A DNA stretch of 64,000 bases from positions 1 through 64,000 of the forward strand of contig NZ_KB904668.1 of assembly GCF_000380165.1 (NCBI RefSeq), read 5' to 3'. This DNA is from Wenjunlia vitaminophila DSM 41686. GTDB lineage: Bacteria > Actinomycetota > Actinomycetes > Streptomycetales > Streptomycetaceae. The translations under genes were made by a program, and so were the position numbers. The first letter of the stretch is position 1; every line of letters begins with the position of its first letter. The notes under the pieces are model-generated. The model was not told where the DNA came from. It worked only from the letters and a program-made list of their open reading frames with translations, and did not search any database. This document shows positions 60,130 to 64,000 of this stretch, in pieces.

Positions 60130-61772
60130 GCTTCCGGCTGCGGGCCCTCGGCCTGCTGATGCTCGTCGCGATGGCCGCCACGGCTGCGACCGCCTGGCTG
60201 ACTCTGCGTCAGGCCAACCGCCAGGTCAGGGACTCGGTCACCGCGGGGCGACAGGACATCGCCAGGATCACCGACGAGCTGTACGCGTACGGGTTCGCGC
60301 ACGGCACCTGGGACGGGGTCTCGTCCACGGTCGGCCGACTGTCCCGGGACACCGGCCAGCGCGTCCGGGTCACCACCGAGAACGACGTGCTGCTCGCCGA
60401 CTCCGACGCCCTGGCGGGCCGCGAACCCCGCCCGGTGACCCGCCAGCCCCCGGTCCTGGTCGATCCCCGGCCCAGACTGCGGCTGCCCGAGAACGCGGTG
60501 CCGTTGGCGTCCGTGAAGCTGACGGGCACCGCGATCCTCCAGTACCGGGCGGCGACGGCCCAGGCCGCCTGCCTGACCCGGGCGGGGGTCGAGGTGACGG
60601 CCACCCCGAACACGTTCGGCGTACCCGACGTCCACGCCGACCGGGTGCCGGCGCGGTGCCGGGAGGAACCCGAGTGGAACCAGCCGGAGGCGAACACGGA
60701 CGCCGAGGCGGTCTCCCGGTGCATGTCGGCGCCGGAGCTGTTGCCGTGCCTCCGGCGGACCTTCACCGAGCGGATCGGCCCCGCCGCACCACCCCGGCTC
60801 CAGGTCCGCATCGGGGTCAGGGACGAGTCCCCACCCACCCTCACCGCGGCACCCACGGTGGCCGTCGCGGTCGGCGTCGCCCTCGCGGCCATCCTCGGCG
60901 CGCTGCTGTTGAGCAGGGCGGTGCTGCGGCCGGTCCGGGCGCTGACCGTGGCCTCAAGGGACCTGGCCGAGGGGGACCTGGGCCGGCGGGTCAACGTCTC
61001 GGGCCGGGACGAGATCGCCGAACTCGGACGGTCCTTCAACCGGATGGCCGGCGCCCTCCAGGCCGCCGAGGAGAGCCAGCGCCGCCTCACCGGCGACATC
61101 GCCCACGAGTTGCGGACCCCCCTGGCCAACCTGCGCGGCTACCTGGAGGCGCTGCGCGACGGCGTGGTCGAACCGACTCCGGAGCTGCTGGACTCCCTCC
61201 ACGAGGAGGCGGTGCTCCAGCAACGGATCGTGGACGACCTGCAGGACCTGGCGCTCGCCGAGGCCGGCGCGCTCACCTACCACCGTGCCGACGTGGACCT
61301 GCGGGACCTGCTGGAGACCTGCCGCACCGCCCACCAGGCCAAGGCGAGGGACGCCGGTGTCACCCTCGCGGTGGAGGCGCCGGCGCCGGTGCACGTGGTC
61401 GCCGACGCGGACCGGCTGCGCCAGGTGCTCGGCAACCTGGTCGGGAACGCGCTGCGGGCCACCGCGCCCGGCGACACCGTGACCCTGGCCCTGGAGGGCC
61501 ACGGCGACCGGGCGACGGTCCGGGTCACGGACACCGGCAGGGGGATCCCCGGGGAGGACCTGCCGCACCTGTTCGACCGGTTCTGGCGGGCGGACCCGGC
61601 CCGGGGCCGCGCCACCGGCGGCAGCGGCCTCGGCCTCTCCATCGCCCGGCAGATCGTCACCGACCACCGGGGAACGATCGACGTGGCGAGCACGGTGGGC
61701 GCCGGCACCACCTTCACGGTCGCCCTCCCCACCGGACGCGCCGACCGGCCGGCCCCGGACGACGCCCGCTGA
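60126..61772 (+). CDS. Sensor histidine kinase with cysteine-bearing extracellular domain
   Basis: A 548-residue membrane kinase: membrane helix near residue 10-25, a 200-residue extracellular domain, a second helix (VAVAVGVALAAILGALLLSR, about 247-266), HAMP (RPVRALTVASRDLAEGDLG), the phospho-acceptor H327 in IAHELRTPLANLRG, and the ATP lid (NLVGNALRA, DTGRGIPGEDLPHLFDRFWR, GGSGLGLSI). The extracellular part contains four cysteines (in AQAACLTRAG, PARCREE, VSRCMSAP and LPCLRRTF), which may form disulfides. It starts at a GTG overlapping the regulator. The ligand is unknown. Confidence 0.93.
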   Translation: MSFRLRALGLLMLVAMAATAATAWLTLRQANRQVRDSVTAGRQDIARITDELYAYGFAHGTWDGVSSTVGRLSRDTGQRVRVTTENDVLLADSDALAGREPRPVTRQPPVLVDPRPRLRLPENAVPLASVKLTGTAILQYRAATAQAACLTRAGVEVTATPNTFGVPDVHADRVPARCREEPEWNQPEANTDAEAVSRCMSAPELLPCLRRTFTERIGPAAPPRLQVRIGVRDESPPTLTAAPTVAVAVGVALAAILGALLLSRAVLRPVRALTVASRDLAEGDLGRRVNVSGRDEIAELGRSFNRMAGALQAAEESQRRLTGDIAHELRTPLANLRGYLEALRDGVVEPTPELLDSLHEEAVLQQRIVDDLQDLALAEAGALTYHRADVDLRDLLETCRTAHQAKARDAGVTLAVEAPAPVHVVADADRLRQVLGNLVGNALRATAPGDTVTLALEGHGDRATVRVTDTGRGIPGEDLPHLFDRFWRADPARGRATGGSGLGLSIARQIVTDHRGTIDVASTVGAGTTFTVALPTGRADRPAPDDAR

Positions 61773-61782
61773 GCCGACCGGT

Positions 61783-62994
61783 TCAGACCCCCGCGAGGGC
61801 CTCGGTGGGCGGGAGCCGTCCGGCCCGCAGCGCCGGGTAGAGGCCGGCGACGGCCCCGATCAGCAGCGTCACGGCGATCCCGGCGACCGCGGCCCACATC
61901 GGCACCTCGGTCGGCCAGCCCCGCGTGGCGGCGTACCCGGCGGTGACGACCGTGCCGAGCACCGTGCCGCCGAGCCCGCCGAGCGCGGACAACAGCAGTG
62001 ACTCGGCGACGAACTGCCCCCGAATCTGCCCCCTGGTGGCGCCCAGGGCCCGGCGCAGGCCGATCTCCGGGCGGCGCTCCAGGACCGAGATGACCATGGT
62101 GTTGCCCACGCCGACCCCTCCCACGAGCAGCGCCACCCCGCCGAGACCCAGCAGCAGCCCGGTCAGCGCCGACTCGGTGGCCTCCCGTGCGGCCAGCGCG
62201 TCGGAGGGCCGGGAGACCGTCACCTCGCTCGGCGCCCGCGGGTTGGCCGTCGCCGCGAGCACACCGCGTACCGCCGTCACCCGGTCGTCGTCGGCCCGGA
62301 CGTAGACGGTCGAGGGATGGCCGTCGAAGCGCAGGTAGGTCCGTGCCGTCTCCCAGCCGACCAGCGCCGAACCGTCGATCTCCGGCGCGAGCGGCACCGG
62401 GTCCAGCACACCGACCAGGGAGAACCATTTCTTCCCGAGCCACAGGCGGGTGCCCGGGGTGTGGACGTCCAGCCGCCGGGCCGCCTCGGAGCCGAGGACC
62501 ACGGCCGGGTACTCCTCGGTCGCCTCCGCGAGCCACCTGCCGGTCCGCACGTTCGCGCCGACCGCCGGAAGCAACCGCGTCCCGGCCGCGGCCACCTGGA
62601 CACTGCTGGTCCGCCCGGCCGGCATGTGCTCGTTGCGGTAGACCGCGGCGTCTTCGATCACCCCGATCGCCGCCACCCGCTGCACCGGGCCCACCCGTTG
62701 CACCATGGACACCGACTCCTCGGGCAGGCGGCTCGGCGTGCCGTCGGCGGTCTCGGCCGCCGCGATCCGCAGCATGTTGGTGCCCAAGCTGTCCAGCCGG
62801 CGGTCCACTTCCGCCCTGCTGGAGCTGGAGATGCCCACCACCGCGACCATCGCGGCCACCCCGATGGCGATGCCCAGCGCCGAGAGGAACACCCGCAGGG
62901 GCCGGGTCCGCAGACCCGTTCCCCCCAGCCGGTACAGGTCGGCGGGACGCAGCCGGGCCGGGCGCAGGCCGGTGGCGGCCCGTCGCCGGCTCAC
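61783..62994 (-). CDS. MacB-type ABC transporter permease
   Basis: This 403-residue FtsX/MacB-like permease has one membrane helix at the N-terminus ([32 protein letters not shown]), a large extracytoplasmic domain, and three C-terminal helices ([80 protein letters not shown]). The GTG start overlaps the ATPase stop (GTGA). With the ATPase and adaptor it forms a tripartite-like exporter for antibiotics or peptides. It lies convergent with, and 10 bp after, the sensor kinase gene. Confidence 0.93.
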   Translation of the reverse strand: MSRRRAATGLRPARLRPADLYRLGGTGLRTRPLRVFLSALGIAIGVAAMVAVVGISSSSRAEVDRRLDSLGTNMLRIAAAETADGTPSRLPEESVSMVQRVGPVQRVAAIGVIEDAAVYRNEHMPAGRTSSVQVAAAGTRLLPAVGANVRTGRWLAEATEEYPAVVLGSEAARRLDVHTPGTRLWLGKKWFSLVGVLDPVPLAPEIDGSALVGWETARTYLRFDGHPSTVYVRADDDRVTAVRGVLAATANPRAPSEVTVSRPSDALAAREATESALTGLLLGLGGVALLVGGVGVGNTMVISVLERRPEIGLRRALGATRGQIRGQFVAESLLLSALGGLGGTVLGTVVTAGYAATRGWPTEVPMWAAVAGIAVTLLIGAVAGLYPALRAGRLPPTEALAGV

Positions 62995-63791
62995 CGCTCC
63001 ACCCCGGCGCGGGACACGGACGCGCTGTCGGCGGTGATCCGACCGTCGCGCACCTCCACCCTGCGGTCGAACGCCCCGGCCATCTCCCGGTCGTGGGTGA
63101 TGACCACCACCGTGGTGCCGCCCGCGTGCAGCTCGCGCAGCAACTCGAGCACTGCGGCCCCGGACGCCGAGTCCAGGTTGCCGGTGGGCTCGTCGGCGAG
63201 CAGCAGCGCCGGCTCGCCGATCACCGCCCGGGCCACCGCGGCCCGTTGCCTCTCACCACCGGAGAGCTGGTGGGGAAGGTGGTCTACGCGGTGACCGAGA
63301 CCCACCCGGTCCAGCGCCTCGGCCGCCCTGCGCCGGCGTTCCCGGATGGGCACGCCCGCGTACAGCAGGCCGTCGGCGACCGTGTCCAACACGGGGACGC
63401 CCACGGCCAGGTGGAACTGCTGGAAGACGAAACCGATGCGCTGGGCCCGCAACGCAGATATCTCACGGTCCGTCAGTTCGTCGATGTGGTGGCCGTCCAC
63501 GGTGACCCGACCGCGCGACGGCCGGTCGAGGGTGCCCATCAGGTGGAGCATGGTGGACTTCCCCGACCCGGAGTGACCGACGACGGCGACCAACTCGCCG
63601 TACTCGATGACCAGGTCCACCTCACTGACCGCGGTGACCTGCCCGGGGTAGGACTTGGAGACGGCCTCGAACTCCACGACCGGGGCGCTGCCGTCCGGCG
63701 TCGGTGTCCGCACCGCCCGGCGCCGCCGAACGTCCGGGGAAGCGGCCCACGGGTCCCATGAGGACCCGTCCAGCGGGTTCGCCTGGGTCAC
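62991..63791 (-). CDS. MacB-type ABC transporter ATP-binding protein
   Basis: A 266-residue ABC ATPase of the LolD/MacB group: Walker [17 protein letters not shown]-loop FVFQQFHL, signature [14 protein letters not shown], Walker [15 protein letters not shown] and the H-loop in [11 protein letters not shown]. The N-terminal 45 residues are an extension before the ABC core ([14 protein letters not shown]). It is coupled to the permease downstream and to the adaptor upstream by four-base overlaps. Confidence 0.95.
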   Translation of the reverse strand: MTQANPLDGSSWDPWAASPDVRRRRAVRTPTPDGSAPVVEFEAVSKSYPGQVTAVSEVDLVIEYGELVAVVGHSGSGKSTMLHLMGTLDRPSRGRVTVDGHHIDELTDREISALRAQRIGFVFQQFHLAVGVPVLDTVADGLLYAGVPIRERRRRAAEALDRVGLGHRVDHLPHQLSGGERQRAAVARAVIGEPALLLADEPTGNLDSASGAAVLELLRELHAGGTTVVVITHDREMAGAFDRRVEVRDGRITADSASVSRAGVER

Positions 63792-64000
63792 TTGGGAATC
63801 CTCACCTTCATGCCCTCGCGCACCCCGGGCCCGCTCACCTCGACCTGGCCGTTGGCGAACAGGCCGGTCCTGACCGGCAGGAAACGGCCCGGGCCTTCGG
63901 AGTCCCCCTCGACCAGCTCGAGGCCGTGGCCGCCCTCGGCCAGCGCCACCAGCGCCGACACCGGCACGGTGAGCACGTCCTTGCGCTCGCCGACCACGTA
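63788..64000 (-). CDS. Periplasmic adaptor-like exporter subunit, C-terminal part (cut by window edge)
   Basis: The visible 70 residues end with [24 protein letters not shown], then [32 protein letters not shown], the C-terminal beta-barrel and membrane-proximal pattern of HlyD/MacA-type adaptors. In Gram-positive exporters this protein is a membrane-anchored extracytoplasmic partner. The gene is first in the operon with the ATPase and permease. The N-terminus lies beyond the right edge. Confidence 0.88.
   Translation of the reverse strand, partial: YVVGERKDVLTVPVSALVALAEGGHGLELVEGDSEGPGRFLPVRTGLFANGQVEVSGPGVREGMKVRIPK

Overview
The window is high-GC actinobacterial chromosome, almost certainly Streptomyces or a close relative. 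The evidence is the very high third-position G+C of the housekeeping genes, many GTG and TTG starts, the set dnaX, ffs, YbaB, recR and DUF5063, the lysC-asd pair, actinobacterial one- and two-component regulators, and Tat and lipoprotein exports.

Layout. 1-4.7 kb: the end of an IS5-type transposase, then a minus-strand housekeeping block (SRP RNA, dnaX, YbaB, recR, DUF5063). 4.75-26.24 kb: an integrated island in the 3' half of a tRNA-Ser(GGA) gene, bounded by a perfect 62-bp direct repeat (4780-4841 and 26181-26242). It holds a DnaB_N/RecA-fold ATPase; a three-gene pPIWI-RE system (REase-like protein, DinG-type Fe-S helicase, PIWI protein) with overlapping reading frames; a degenerate ISL3 transposase; a seven-gene minus-strand operon that looks biosynthetic and includes an aminoacyl-tRNA-synthetase-like/aminotransferase fusion and an auxiliary TrpRS; a divergent XRE-TPR regulator and NUDIX protein; and an SRA-HNH modification-dependent nuclease. 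I find no integrase. Two further degraded copies of the tRNA 3' end (about 28.82 and 31.90 kb) delimit smaller cargo segments: a large unknown lipoprotein, then an erythromycin-esterase-like protein and a serine hydrolase. This looks like serial integration at one tRNA.

32-46 kb: accessory and metabolic genes. These are a broken antitoxin/PIN pair, an AraC regulator, a secreted intradiol dioxygenase with a carbohydrate-binding module, an NO-response group (NsrR-like regulator, flavohemoglobin, small membrane protein), an SDR/DUF2867 protein, an alpha/beta hydrolase with its TetR regulator and a likely operator, a Ser/Thr kinase, gltX, and an AraC plus EamA-exporter pair.

46-64 kb: lysC-asd (aspartate pathway), an ECF sigma factor with a membrane-anchored partner, SURF1, a Tat-exported GH64 glucanase, a MazF remnant, an S9 peptidase, a 3-hydroxybutyrate-dehydrogenase-like SDR with a GAF/PucR regulator and an MHS transporter, a two-component system, and a MacB-type ABC exporter whose adaptor runs off the right edge.

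The most notable content is the pPIWI-RE system sharing an island with an SRA-HNH nuclease, and the synthetase/aminotransferase fusion operon. pPIWI-RE systems have been described computationally. I do not recognise the fusion operon as a named pathway.
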